Shown here piece after piece: positions 25,321-34,667 of a stretch of 64,000 nt of DNA. Positions within the stretch are counted from its first letter, which is position 1. Every line of letters begins with the position of its first letter. Source of the stretch: Bacteroidetes bacterium HGW-Bacteroidetes-8 (GTDB taxonomy: Bacteria > Bacteroidota > Bacteroidia > Bacteroidales > UBA932); the NCBI GenBank assembly GCA_002840895.1, contig PHCZ01000006.1:238938-302937 (forward strand), read 5' to 3'. Both the position numbers and the translations under genes were made by a program. The notes below the pieces were generated by a model. The model saw only the letters and a list, made by a program, of their open reading frames with translations, was not told the DNA's origin and made no database searches.

Positions 25321-27249
25321 TTAGTTATTAACGAAGGTTTTATCTACAAAGAGTTCAAAAGGTTTATTGGTATGCTTTCCGAACAGCTTAATCTCTAACG
25401 ATTCGCTGTTTTTAAACAGTAAGATATTCTCCTCTCCCAGGGCTGTTTTAATTAACAGGCCTAACCCCTGAGGGGACTCCTTTTTCTCGATCTTTATCTT
25501 AGAGGAGTTTCCGGATTTAGGTAGAATAATAAATATCGATTTAACAGCTCCCTTAGACTTGATTGTGTAGTTAATCATTGGAGCTTTAAGATCTTCCCCG
25601 TTTAGATAAAAATATTGGTCCGTAATTTCAATGTTGTTTATTATATCCCTCTCTATAGGGATAATAGAGACAATTGAGTCGTTGTACAGAGTTACCTCTT
25701 TAGAGCTATTATTAAGATATAGCTCTACCGGAGGGGTGTGGAAAAGAGTCTCATAACTATGCTCCCTGTCGCTTAAAAAGTGGTCATAAACTATTACAAA
25801 TTCATCTTTCACCAGAGCAACACTCCTCTCCCATTTAACATTAACATTGGTTGGATCATCTGCAGGTGAGACCATTTTACAATACTTAAAATTAGGATTA
25901 TCAATCCACTCTGTAATTCTGTTTCCGGTCTCTCTCTTTTTTGCGTATTCAACATTCGATGAGGACTCTGCATCCTGGACTCCATCTATTAGGACGGTGT
26001 TGTGAGCCATAGATGTTCTATACCAACTGTTTTTGATAGGTTTATCGTAGTTGCAGCAACCTGCCTCAATAAGAATCGGTCTATCATTAAGCCATAAGTA
26101 TAGCCCCATCCTGCCGGCGTGAGAGTGGGAGCCGATTCTTCTTGCAGGATTTAGCAGAAGATACCAGGAGTTACTCTTTGTGCCACTCTCGTTGCGCATT
26201 ACGGCAATTTGAGTATCGGGATAGTAGACAGATTTTTTTGATTCAGTGGTGATATCTGTTCCGAGAATTCGGTTTAAAATCTCAATCGATGGAATGATAC
26301 CCATAGCATAGGAGTCATTCAATGGAGGCATCGTTTGGTTTGGCTGTGCCATTACAGAGATGTAGTTTGTCATCTTGTGCAGCATTGGAATTAAGTTTTC
26401 GGGGTACTTAATATTGTTGGCACTGCAAAGCAGATACATATCCCGGAAGATTGAGGTTTGAAAAGGGAAATAGCCGAACATCTGTTCAATGTTCCCGCCA
26501 TCGTTGTAGTGTGCGTTATCTAAATGGTGGGTTAGGATTCTTATAGCATTTGACAGCAACTCGCCGTTTGAGTCTGTTTGGTTGAAAAGCGTAGATAGGT
26601 AGAGCATTGCCAACGCTCCGTGAGATTGATGGTTAAAGTCGTTTAAAGGTTGTTTGGCAAACCAGGATAAAAGCGCTTGTGAGTGATGGTTCTGGATATC
26701 TGTAAACAGCTGCTTATCGGAATCGGAAAGAGCCTCCTCTGTTAAGTAGTAGCACCAGGAGAGGTGAATAGCTCTCCAGGCAACCTGCATATCTCTCCAG
26801 TTAAAACTTTTTCTCTCAGATCCCACAATTCGGGGGTTATCCTCTATCCATCTTTTAAGGATTGAGATCATATCTGTAACGTAAGTAATATCTTTTGTGA
26901 GATAGTACATTCTGGCAAATGAGGGGAGGAAGTAGAGTCTGTTGACCCATACGCTCGTCTCAAGTTCGCTCTTCTCGTATTTAACCCAGTCAATAGGGGT
27001 TCCAAACTTTTTATTTAACAATCCACCCCTTATCTTATGGACGATTATAGCATCGCTCTCACTGTTTAACAGCTCGACCTGAATAAATTTCCCGCCCTGG
27101 TCTTTTGGCATAATCTCGCCAAAATCATACATCTTGGCCAGATCATAAAAAGGGAATTTTCCATTTTGAGCACTTAGGCTCGCTGTTATCAATAAAAAGC
27201 CCGCAAACAGAACAGATCTCTTTATTCTATTGACTATCAAATCGCTCAT
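25321..27249 (-). CDS. heparinase II/III-family polysaccharide lyase
   Basis: The 642-aa secreted protein (signal peptide about 12-27) has an alpha/alpha-toroid N-terminal region, including NWRDMQVAWRAIHLSWCYYL and FNHQSHGALAMLYLS. It ends in a beta-sandwich heparinase II/III region with SHSHAGRMGLYLW and WYRTSMAHNTVLIDGVQ. This is the PF07940 architecture of lyases acting on uronate-containing glycans (PL12, PL15, PL21 and others). The exact PL family and substrate are not clear. It is the only chain-cleaving lyase of the operon, and its product would be an unsaturated uronate oligomer. Confidence 0.82.
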   Translation of the reverse strand: MSDLIVNRIKRSVLFAGFLLITASLSAQNGKFPFYDLAKMYDFGEIMPKDQGGKFIQVELLNSESDAIIVHKIRGGLLNKKFGTPIDWVKYEKSELETSVWVNRLYFLPSFARMYYLTKDITYVTDMISILKRWIEDNPRIVGSERKSFNWRDMQVAWRAIHLSWCYYLTEEALSDSDKQLFTDIQNHHSQALLSWFAKQPLNDFNHQSHGALAMLYLSTLFNQTDSNGELLSNAIRILTHHLDNAHYNDGGNIEQMFGYFPFQTSIFRDMYLLCSANNIKYPENLIPMLHKMTNYISVMAQPNQTMPPLNDSYAMGIIPSIEILNRILGTDITTESKKSVYYPDTQIAVMRNESGTKSNSWYLLLNPARRIGSHSHAGRMGLYLWLNDRPILIEAGCCNYDKPIKNSWYRTSMAHNTVLIDGVQDAESSSNVEYAKKRETGNRITEWIDNPNFKYCKMVSPADDPTNVNVKWERSVALVKDEFVIVYDHFLSDREHSYETLFHTPPVELYLNNSSKEVTLYNDSIVSIIPIERDIINNIEITDQYFYLNGEDLKAPMINYTIKSKGAVKSIFIILPKSGNSSKIKIEKKESPQGLGLLIKTALGEENILLFKNSESLEIKLFGKHTNKPFELFVDKTFVNN

Positions 27250-27274
27250 ATGTTTTTTTTAAGAGAAGTTAATT

Positions 27275-27302
27275 GGGGGACCCTATTTGGAAGGGATCCC
27301 CC
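27275..27302 (-). terminator. intercistronic hairpin between FAS1 and lyase genes
   Basis: GGGGGA-CCCT (27275-27284) pairs with AGGG-A-TCCCCC (27292-27302) with a single bulge. No T-run follows on the transcribed strand before the lyase start at 27249 apart from a downstream A/T stretch. It sits in the only gap over 20 nt in the 14-gene operon, which suggests partial termination or 3'-end stabilisation of the SusCD-FAS1 message. Confidence 0.55.
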
Positions 27303-27316
27303 GATTAAAGGTATAA

Positions 27317-27916
27317 TTAAGGCAGATAATATACAACATCCGATGAGACGTGTATAACTCCGTTGGTAGGTCTTATGTTTGACACAAAAATTACAAAAGA
27401 TTTCTTTGTTCCGTGATTAACAACAACCTGAAAGTTGCTATTGTGAGAAAAGTACAAAGGATTTGTCCCCTCTGTCTGGTACATTATCGGAACGTCATTC
27501 TTAATAAATTGAGGGTCTTGTGTGTAGTAATATGTTTTTACAATATGATACTTTAACACATCTGTTAGTATTGCTACAGGCACTGCAGATAGGGAGGCAT
27601 ATTTATTCGTTGTAAGCCAGGCTCTAAAGCCGGGGTTTCTAGGAAGAATAAACGTTCTTGGACCTGCCTGACTGTAGAGAGATTGTAGCCCTGTGAGTGT
27701 TATTGCCTCCTTTATTAAGGAGAGAGAATCCAATGGTCTTGTGCTGTTGATAAAGTCCATTGCAGTTCCGGCAAATTTTCCGGTTTCGGAGGTTGTTGAT
27801 GACTCGTAATCAAAACTCTCCTGAATGCAAGAGACCAAAGAGAGTGCTGCAATAACAAAGACTACAGCTTTGACTCTTATATTGTGAATTATATCTGTTT
27901 TTTTCATCTTAGACAT
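27317..27916 (-). CDS. FAS1 (fasciclin) domain lipoprotein
   Basis: The 199-aa protein has a lipoprotein signal (VIAALSLVSC) and a single FAS1 domain: FAGTAMDFI, RTFILPRNPGFRAWL, LTDVLKYHIVK, and the terminal RPTNGVIHVSSDVVYYLP. Small fasciclin lipoproteins directly after SusD occur in other Bacteroidetes loci and are probably surface glycan-binding or accessory proteins. It starts 8 nt after the susD stop; an internal ATG three codons later is an alternative start. Confidence 0.8.
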   Translation of the reverse strand: MSKMKKTDIIHNIRVKAVVFVIAALSLVSCIQESFDYESSTTSETGKFAGTAMDFINSTRPLDSLSLIKEAITLTGLQSLYSQAGPRTFILPRNPGFRAWLTTNKYASLSAVPVAILTDVLKYHIVKTYYYTQDPQFIKNDVPIMYQTEGTNPLYFSHNSNFQVVVNHGTKKSFVIFVSNIRPTNGVIHVSSDVVYYLP

Positions 27917-27924
27917 TTTTACTT

Positions 27925-29316
27925 CTATCTGTAAAATTCATTTTGAACTATATTCGGATTCTTATCAATTGTGCTTGTACTGATTGGCCACACCAAGTTC
28001 TTCTCATTACTGAGACCATTAATAGGCTGCATAGTAGAGATAGCCTTTCCTGTTCTTACAAGGTCAAACCATCTGTGTCCCTCAAAACAAAGCTCAATAG
28101 ACCTTTCGTGCAAAATTGCATTCTCAACGGAGCCGTACATAGTTATTGCCTGAGCCTCTGTTAATAGAGTCGGAGTTATGCCGGCTCTGCTTCGAATAGG
28201 AACAAGTAGATTCAGTGCAGCAGATATATTTGCAGATCCTCCCAGTTTTGTAAGGGCCTCTGCTTTAAGAAGGATAATATCTGCAAGACGAATAAGGATG
28301 ATATTCTGCTTTGAAGGTGTTGCAATTTGGTCACTCACACCTTTTCCGAGATATTTCCACATTGCTTTAGGGTCAGCCTGTGTTTCGTCATAAATATATG
28401 AGCGACGAAGGTCTCCGGGCTCAAAAGATGCCATAAATTTGTTTGATGGAGTGTAGTGTGCATCGGAGCCGATTGCATAAAGAACTCTAAGTCCGTTTGT
28501 TTGAGTATCATTGTACCCCACCTCGAATATACTTTCATTAGAGTAACTGGCTGCGAACATATTCCCCCAGGCACTCATTGTGGTAACAAGTGAGTATAAA
28601 GGATTTGCGATAACAAGGTTTGCTGTTGTAATTGCCTCATTATATTTTTTACGCCACATATAGACCTGAGTAAGCAGCCCGTTAGCGCTTCCTTTATTAA
28701 ACATAATACGGTCATTTGTAGTGTTGAATTTTTCCACACAATTTGCAGCAGCAAATATTAGGTCAGCCTCAATCTGGTCAAGAACCTTTTCTGAGCTCTC
28801 TCTTGAGACAAAGATGTCCTGGCCGGTTTCGGTATATGGCTCCAGAATGAGAGGAACATCTCCCCAAACTCTCACGAGATAGAAGTATGCAAGAGCTCTT
28901 AAGGCTTTAGATTGACCTATCAGTTGATTCCCGGTAGCATCATTCTCGGGAAATACCTTAGGAATATTTGCAATGGCATAGTTTGCTCTGCTTATTAAGG
29001 TGTAAAGAGCTGTCCAGTCTGCAGATGTTATTGATGCTGTAAGGGTATTATTCTGCAAAAAAGTTGTCTCACCTGCGTGTTTGATCTTAACATTATCTGC
29101 ACGACCCTCTCCCCAAAACGAAAAGTTAGTGTGCATTGCAGATTGTAGAGCATTGTAAACGCCATAAACGCCGGCTTTTGCCTGATCTTGTGTGCGATAA
29201 AAGCTCTCTGCAGAGAAACTGCTTATAGGCTTTTTATCCAGCAAAGCGTCTACACAAGAGGTTATGCTAAAAATAGCCAACCCCAATAAAAATATTTTAT
29301 AATTTATTTTTTTCAT
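27925..29316 (-). CDS. SusD/RagB-family glycan-binding lipoprotein
   Basis: The 463-aa protein has lipoprotein signal LGLAIFSITSC and the SusD TPR fold (AKAGVYGVYNALQ, ALRALAYFYLVRVWGDVPLI, ILHERSIELCFEGHRWFDLVRTG). SusD binds oligosaccharides at the cell surface and acts as a lid on its SusC partner. It lies 13 nt downstream of susC in the same operon. Confidence 0.96.
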   Translation of the reverse strand: MKKINYKIFLLGLAIFSITSCVDALLDKKPISSFSAESFYRTQDQAKAGVYGVYNALQSAMHTNFSFWGEGRADNVKIKHAGETTFLQNNTLTASITSADWTALYTLISRANYAIANIPKVFPENDATGNQLIGQSKALRALAYFYLVRVWGDVPLILEPYTETGQDIFVSRESSEKVLDQIEADLIFAAANCVEKFNTTNDRIMFNKGSANGLLTQVYMWRKKYNEAITTANLVIANPLYSLVTTMSAWGNMFAASYSNESIFEVGYNDTQTNGLRVLYAIGSDAHYTPSNKFMASFEPGDLRRSYIYDETQADPKAMWKYLGKGVSDQIATPSKQNIILIRLADIILLKAEALTKLGGSANISAALNLLVPIRSRAGITPTLLTEAQAITMYGSVENAILHERSIELCFEGHRWFDLVRTGKAISTMQPINGLSNEKNLVWPISTSTIDKNPNIVQNEFYR

Positions 29317-29329
29317 TTTTAACTATGTT

Positions 29330-32300
29330 TTAGAAACCAATATTTAACCCAAACAGGATTGTTCTGCTCTGTGGATATGAACCATAGTCAACACCAAGTC
29401 TTAATCCGGAAGATAGCGTATTTACATCGGGATCGTATCCGCTGTAGTTTGTGAAGGTGAGAAGATTGCTTCCGGTTACATAAAGTTTAAGACTCTGGAG
29501 TTTAAACTTGGAGACAAAATTTCTAGGAAACTCATATGCAAATGTTGCAGATTTAACCTTAAGATAAGAACCATCTTCAACCCAACGGCTTTGTACTCTG
29601 GCCTCATTTTGCATAGGGTCATTCCTTACAACCTTAGGATACTCTGTAACATCACCCTGATTTCTCCAGGCGTTGTAGTAGAACTCTGTGCTTACATTAT
29701 TATAAGAGAAGATTGAGTTTCTGTAGTAGTCTACGTTGTTGTAGATGTCATTACCGTAGCTGAATTGGAGGAAAACATTCAGGGAGAAATTCTTATATGA
29801 GAAATCATTTGTAAGACCACCTACAAAAAGAGGTTGAGCATTACCGATGATAGTTCTGTCATTCTGGTCTATATAGCCGTTTTTATCTATATCTTCCCAA
29901 ATAACATCACCACCTTTGAATATCTTACCTGTACTGTTGAGGTGTCTAAGCTGGTCTACGTTATCTGTGTCATATGCATAGATTCCTTTGTATTTATAAC
30001 CAAAGAATGTAGAGATTGGTTCTCCCTCTTTAAGTATATGGAAAGAGCCATTCTGGATGTAGCCGTTAACGAGAACCTCCTTTGGCAGGCTTACAACTTT
30101 GTTTTTGTTAAAACTTATGTTAAAAGTTGTATTCCATTTGAAGTTATCTACAAGATTCTTTGATATAACCGAGAACTCAAGACCTTTGTTCTGAACCTCT
30201 CCAACATTATTGATAACTGAGGTGAACCCGGTTGTATTTGGCATTGGAACATCGTATAATAGATCTTTTGTGTTCTTGATATATGCATCGAAGATAAAGT
30301 CTACTCTTCCGTATAGGAATGAGAGGTCCAGACCTAAGTTATATTGGGTTGTTGTCTCCCAGGATAGGTCTGCATTTGGCATCTGGTAAGGGGCAACACC
30401 TGCATTTGTGAGATAGTTTCTACCTGTAATAAATGTTCCCTGTGCAGTGTAGTTGTCAATAGCTTCATTACCTGTCTGACCAACACTAAATCTAAGTTTT
30501 GCATCGTTGACAAATTTTATAGGTTTAAACCAATTCTCGTCTGAGAAGCGCCACGCTGCAGATGCAGAAGGGAAATATCCAAATCGGTTGTTTTTACCGA
30601 ATCTTGATGAACCGTCTGCTCTAAGATTAACCTCAAACAGATATTTACCTTTATAGTCATAGGCTCCTCTTGCGAAGAATGATGCCATAGAGTGACCATA
30701 GGCGACATTCACCTCCTGACCCGAAATGGTACCTGCTCCGTTTAGAGTACGGATATCATCACTCACAAATGTAGATCCGTTAAGACCGGTAACATCTGTT
30801 TTCCACTCTTGCTGACTGAAGCCCAGCAGACCACTCACATTATGTTCACCAAACGACTGGTTATATGTGAAATAGTTCTCGTTGGCCCAGGTGAAATACT
30901 CGGCAACCCTAACAGCTCCGGTGTTGTAACCAACCCTGTAGTCAACTGTAGATGGGAAGAATTCATCCTCTTTCTGAGCTTCGAAATCTATGCTGAAGCT
31001 TGTTTTGAACTTTAACCATTTTGTGAAAGAGATCTCCAGATACTCATTTGCATTAACCCTGTGAGATGTATTAAGGTGAAGACACTCCTCTGCAAGTGCT
31101 ATTGGATTTCTTTTCCCGTTTAGATAACCTAAATACGAGCCATCCGGATAGTTCAATGCATATGTAGGCGGCCTTGTTAAGAGAGCAACTACCATAGATC
31201 TGTTACCCATACCCCCTGCAGATACCCTGTCGTTTGTACTGTAGGTGTATGAGATATTTGTACCCACTTTAATGAATTCAGATGCGTCAAACTCGGTGTT
31301 TGCGCGGGTAGTAAATCTTTTGTATTTGGAGTTTCTGATTATACCCTCCTGATCCAGATACGATGTGCTAAGAGAGTAACGCATTGCTTTAGTTCCTCCC
31401 GAAATATTTACTCCAACCTGTTTTTCGTAAGCGGTATTGTACATAAGTGATTGCCAATCTCCATCTCCGCTATTTACAGGGTTAAGTGAGTCTACTACAG
31501 TGTAGTGAACTGCTGTCTCCTTTGCTAATCCCATATGGAGGTCGTAGTTTCTGTAACCCTCAAGAATGAACTCTCTCCATTGTCTTGAGTTAAGAACGCT
31601 TAGTTTTCTTGTAATGTTGCTTATACCGAATGATGAGAATAGATTGATTGAGGCCTTCCCCTCTTTTCCCCTTTTTGTTGTGATGAGTACTACTCCATTG
31701 GCAGCTCTGGATCCGTAGATTGAAGAGGATGCAGCATCCTTTAAAACCTCAATTGACTCGATATCCCCCGGGCTGAGATATGATAGAGGATTTAAACCGT
31801 GTTCGTCGTCTACATTTAGTAGTGAAGTAGATGTAGTCTCGATTGGAATACCATCGACAACATAAAGCGGGCTGTTACCCGAGTTAAGTGAAGATGCTCC
31901 GCGAACACGAATTTGCATACTTGAGCCGGGTGCTCCCGAGCTCGAGATAATCTGTACCCCGGCAACTTTTCCCTGCATTGCTGTCAAGACGTCTTTGACA
32001 GGGTTAGATTCCAGGTCTTTACTGCTTATAGAGGCGATTGAACCGGTAAGATCTCTCTTCCGTTTTGTACCGTATCCAATTACTACCAACTCGTCAAGTA
32101 CGCTGGCATCATCCTGAAGGACGATATTTCCACCGGTAAGTTCTGCAGCTGGGAGCTCTCTGGTCTTATAGCCAAGGCAAGAGAAAGATATTACTTTGCC
32201 CTTATCTGCCTGTATTGTGAAGAGCCCGTTGAGATCAGATACGACCCCTCTTCTCTCTCCCATAACAGCTATGTTTACTCCCATAATAGGCGCATTATTC

Positions 32301-32434
32301 ACATCAACTACCTTACCGGAAACTGTAACATTTTGTGCAGAAGCAGTAGTTACAAATGGCTGGCAGATAGTAAAGATAATGCTTAGACAAAAGCCGATTA
32401 TCAACTTCTGTTTGTCTAAATTAAAATAATTCAT
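29330..32434 (-). CDS. SusC/RagA-family TonB-linked outer membrane transporter
   Basis: The 1034-aa protein has a signal peptide (about 10-34), a carboxypeptidase-D-like beta-sandwich (VSGKVVDVNNAPIMGVNI), a TonB box/plug (VVIGYGTKRKRDLTGSI, LYVVDGIP, SSIYGSRAANGVVLITTKRG) and a 22-strand barrel ending in Phe (FGLNIGF). It lacks an STN domain, so control is expected through the divergent XylR/AraC-type regulator rather than sigma/anti-sigma. It is the first gene of the 14-gene operon and imports oligosaccharides. Confidence 0.96.
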   Translation of the reverse strand: MNYFNLDKQKLIIGFCLSIIFTICQPFVTTASAQNVTVSGKVVDVNNAPIMGVNIAVMGERRGVVSDLNGLFTIQADKGKVISFSCLGYKTRELPAAELTGGNIVLQDDASVLDELVVIGYGTKRKRDLTGSIASISSKDLESNPVKDVLTAMQGKVAGVQIISSSGAPGSSMQIRVRGASSLNSGNSPLYVVDGIPIETTSTSLLNVDDEHGLNPLSYLSPGDIESIEVLKDAASSSIYGSRAANGVVLITTKRGKEGKASINLFSSFGISNITRKLSVLNSRQWREFILEGYRNYDLHMGLAKETAVHYTVVDSLNPVNSGDGDWQSLMYNTAYEKQVGVNISGGTKAMRYSLSTSYLDQEGIIRNSKYKRFTTRANTEFDASEFIKVGTNISYTYSTNDRVSAGGMGNRSMVVALLTRPPTYALNYPDGSYLGYLNGKRNPIALAEECLHLNTSHRVNANEYLEISFTKWLKFKTSFSIDFEAQKEDEFFPSTVDYRVGYNTGAVRVAEYFTWANENYFTYNQSFGEHNVSGLLGFSQQEWKTDVTGLNGSTFVSDDIRTLNGAGTISGQEVNVAYGHSMASFFARGAYDYKGKYLFEVNLRADGSSRFGKNNRFGYFPSASAAWRFSDENWFKPIKFVNDAKLRFSVGQTGNEAIDNYTAQGTFITGRNYLTNAGVAPYQMPNADLSWETTTQYNLGLDLSFLYGRVDFIFDAYIKNTKDLLYDVPMPNTTGFTSVINNVGEVQNKGLEFSVISKNLVDNFKWNTTFNISFNKNKVVSLPKEVLVNGYIQNGSFHILKEGEPISTFFGYKYKGIYAYDTDNVDQLRHLNSTGKIFKGGDVIWEDIDKNGYIDQNDRTIIGNAQPLFVGGLTNDFSYKNFSLNVFLQFSYGNDIYNNVDYYRNSIFSYNNVSTEFYYNAWRNQGDVTEYPKVVRNDPMQNEARVQSRWVEDGSYLKVKSATFAYEFPRNFVSKFKLQSLKLYVTGSNLLTFTNYSGYDPDVNTLSSGLRLGVDYGSYPQSRTILFGLNIGF

Positions 32435-32471
32435 TACATTAAGTCTTTGTTAGAGGTTTTTAAATTTATAG

Positions 32472-32499
32472 TACAAATACTTCCCGAAATATATTTGTA
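32472..32499. promoter_or_regulatory. dyad in the divergent control region
   Basis: TACAAATA (32472-32479) and TATTTGTA (32492-32499) are perfect inverted half-sites 12 nt apart, lying between susC and the regulator gene. The spacing suits a dimeric regulator. A TATATTTG -7-like box (32490-32497) overlaps the right half. Candidate operator of the XylR-like protein, by position only. Confidence 0.4.
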
Positions 32500-32530
32500 T
32501 TACAAAATAAGGTAAAAAAAATCTGCATAT

Positions 32531-32563
32531 TTTATCTAAATGCGAAATTAAATCCTACATTTG
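32531..32563 (+). promoter_or_regulatory. promoter of the locus regulator
   Basis: -7 box TACATTTG (32556-32563), with TTTA (32531-32534) about 21 nt upstream as a near-consensus -33 box. The regulator ATG follows at 32602. Confidence 0.45.
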
Positions 32564-32601
32564 CGTCAATGTTTTTAGTTTGGTTACAATTCATAATCTA
32601 A

Positions 32602-33759
32602 ATGATAAAAATATTAATATTAACTGACTTTACCAGCACATACAGTAGAAGTTTATTAAGGGGTATTGTAAAATACTCTCAGGAAGTTGAGGAGCTGAGT
32701 TTTTACAGGATGCCCCTTTTTTATCGCTCTGTTTATGGTGATAAATATGTAATCAGTTGGGCTAAAAAATGGAAAGCAGATGCGATAATTGGTCAGTTGC
32801 AGGACCTCGATATCACTCTCTACTCAAAGTTGAATATACCTATAATTATACAAAATTATTACGATAGGGCAAATAACGTTATTAACCTAACCGGAGACTA
32901 CATTGGGACAGGTTATATGGCTGCCGATTTTTTTATAAAACGGGGGTTTAAAAATTTTGCATACTATGGTATAGTTGCTACGATATGGTCCCGGGAGAGG
33001 TATCAGGGATACAAAGAGAGGGTGGAGGAGAATAATCTCTCATTTTACGAATATCTCGAAAACGAGAGATCAAAAGAGAGGCGGGCATTTAACCTTGATA
33101 TGCTTGCAAAGTGGTTAAAGTCTCTGCCTAAACCAATTGCTATTTTTGCGTGTGACGATCAGTATGCACTCTATATCTCAGAGACTTGTAAGATTCACGA
33201 CATCTCCATACCTAACGAAATCTCACTTATGGGTGTAGATAACGATAACCTCTTTTGCAACATCTCAAACCCTCCACTATCATCAATTTTACTCGATGTT
33301 GAGTATGGGGGATATCTTGTCGCAAAAACAATCTGCCAATTGATAAAGAGAGAGATTACTCAACCGGAGGATATCTTTGTAAGTGCAATTCAAATAGTTA
33401 AAAGAGAGTCTACTGAGAGATTTGCTATAAGAGATAAATATATTCTGAATGTGGTTGAGTATATTGAGCATAACTATAAAAAGACAATTTCGGTTGACTC
33501 TCTGTTAAAAATTGTGCCTCTATCGAGGAGGGTTCTCGAAAAAAGATTCCGACAAAACACCGGTAGTTCGATTTATAAATATATACAGTCTCTTAGGATT
33601 GAGAATATCTGCCATCTGTTGATAAATACAGATAAATCAATTGAATATATAGCTACCGAAAGTGGGTTTAAATCTAATCAGAATATGTCTAAGCTCTTTT
33701 TTCAGTTTAAGCAGATGACCCCATCGGGTTACAGAAAAAACTATAGGAACAATAGTTAA
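32602..33759 (+). CDS. XylR-like AraC-family transcriptional regulator
   Basis: The 385-aa protein combines an N-terminal periplasmic-binding-protein-type sugar-sensing domain (about 1-270; YSRSLLRGIVKYSQ, AIFACDDQYALYISE, EISLMGVDNDN) with a C-terminal AraC HTH (about 285-383; SRRVLEKRFRQNTGSSIYKYIQSLRIENICHLL, MTPSGYRKNYR). This is the XylR (xylose activator) architecture: a cytoplasmic one-component sensor binding a free sugar. Divergent orientation next to susC makes it the probable activator of the whole locus, responding to an internal monosaccharide such as HexNAc or uronate. Confidence 0.88.
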   Translation: MIKILILTDFTSTYSRSLLRGIVKYSQEVEELSFYRMPLFYRSVYGDKYVISWAKKWKADAIIGQLQDLDITLYSKLNIPIIIQNYYDRANNVINLTGDYIGTGYMAADFFIKRGFKNFAYYGIVATIWSRERYQGYKERVEENNLSFYEYLENERSKERRAFNLDMLAKWLKSLPKPIAIFACDDQYALYISETCKIHDISIPNEISLMGVDNDNLFCNISNPPLSSILLDVEYGGYLVAKTICQLIKREITQPEDIFVSAIQIVKRESTERFAIRDKYILNVVEYIEHNYKKTISVDSLLKIVPLSRRVLEKRFRQNTGSSIYKYIQSLRIENICHLLINTDKSIEYIATESGFKSNQNMSKLFFQFKQMTPSGYRKNYRNNS

Positions 33760-33767
33760 TATATTTT

Positions 33768-33775
33768 TATATTTG
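33768..33775 (+). promoter_or_regulatory. -7 box TATATTTG before the C26 hydrolase
   Basis: Perfect TAnnTTTG match 46 nt upstream of ATG 33822. No clear -33 element. Confidence 0.4.
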
Positions 33776-33821
33776 TACCTGCAACATTTTACTCCACAAG
33801 ATCAATTAAAATAAAAAGAAG

Positions 33822-34601
33822 ATGAAAAAATTTTTATCAATCGCACTTCTGCTTCTTGTATCTGCCTCAATTTTTGCGCAGACAGCCAAAAAACCGATTA
33901 TAGGCATCTCCTCTACCTGGGGAGAGGGCACCTCAACCTCGGCGCCTCTTACCTATGTTGAATCTGTTATTCGGGCAGGAGGGGTTCCTCTGGTTTTGCC
34001 GATAACGCTGGATCCTGCAATTATGGCTCGTATGTTGGATTGTGTAGATGCGGTTATTATGACGGGGGGTGAAGATATTGACCCTCTCAAATGGTTTGGT
34101 GAGGAGCCGGTTCCGGGAATGGGAGAGATTGTTCCGGCCAGAGATTCGTTTGATATTGCACTTATAAGAATGGCTGTCGGCAAAGGTTTGCCGCTGCTTG
34201 GTATCTGCAGAGGCCATCAGTTGCTCAATGTTGCTTTTGGCGGGTCGCTTTATCAGGATATCCCTTCTCAGGTTAAGGGTTCAAATGTGAAACACAGTCA
34301 AAAAGCTCCGCGATTCTACGGAACACATACAATCAACATCGAGAAGGGCTCGCTGCTCAACAAGCAGATAGGTCTTGAGAAAGTTGCCGTAAACTCATAC
34401 CACCATCAGGCCGTTAAAGATGTGGCCCCAGGATATAAAGTAACTGCCCGCTCGGTAGACGGAATTGTTGAGGCAATGGAGAAGATAGGCAGCACCAAAG
34501 TGTTTAGTGTCCAATTTCACCCGGAAGGATTCACCGCCAGTAATATAGACACATTCCTCGGTATCTTCCAGCACCTCGTAAAAGAGGCCGGCAAAAAGTA
34601 G
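33822..34601 (+). CDS. secreted gamma-glutamyl-gamma-aminobutyrate hydrolase-like class I amidotransferase (peptidase C26)
   Basis: The 259-aa protein has a signal peptide (MKKFLSIALLLLVSASIFAQ) and the complete class I glutaminase triad: Cys in LGICRGHQLLNV and His-Glu in VQFHPEGF. MTGGEDIDP is typical of the PuuD group. PuuD homologues are usually cytoplasmic, so the signal peptide points to periplasmic cleavage of gamma-glutamyl amides, perhaps peptidoglycan- or diet-derived. It is a single gene, convergent with the membrane protein gene, with stem-loop copy D between them. Confidence 0.85.
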   Translation: MKKFLSIALLLLVSASIFAQTAKKPIIGISSTWGEGTSTSAPLTYVESVIRAGGVPLVLPITLDPAIMARMLDCVDAVIMTGGEDIDPLKWFGEEPVPGMGEIVPARDSFDIALIRMAVGKGLPLLGICRGHQLLNVAFGGSLYQDIPSQVKGSNVKHSQKAPRFYGTHTINIEKGSLLNKQIGLEKVAVNSYHHQAVKDVAPGYKVTARSVDGIVEAMEKIGSTKVFSVQFHPEGFTASNIDTFLGIFQHLVKEAGKK

Positions 34602-34667
34602 CTCCGCTGCGCGCATATGGTCTGCTTCGCAGGAGTTTACCGCTGCGCGGGAAAACAGAACCGGGCT

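Noticed and set aside
28178-30163. Plus-strand frames inside susC and susD of the glycan locus
   Set aside because: Shadows of conserved SusC/SusD coding sequence on the minus strand.
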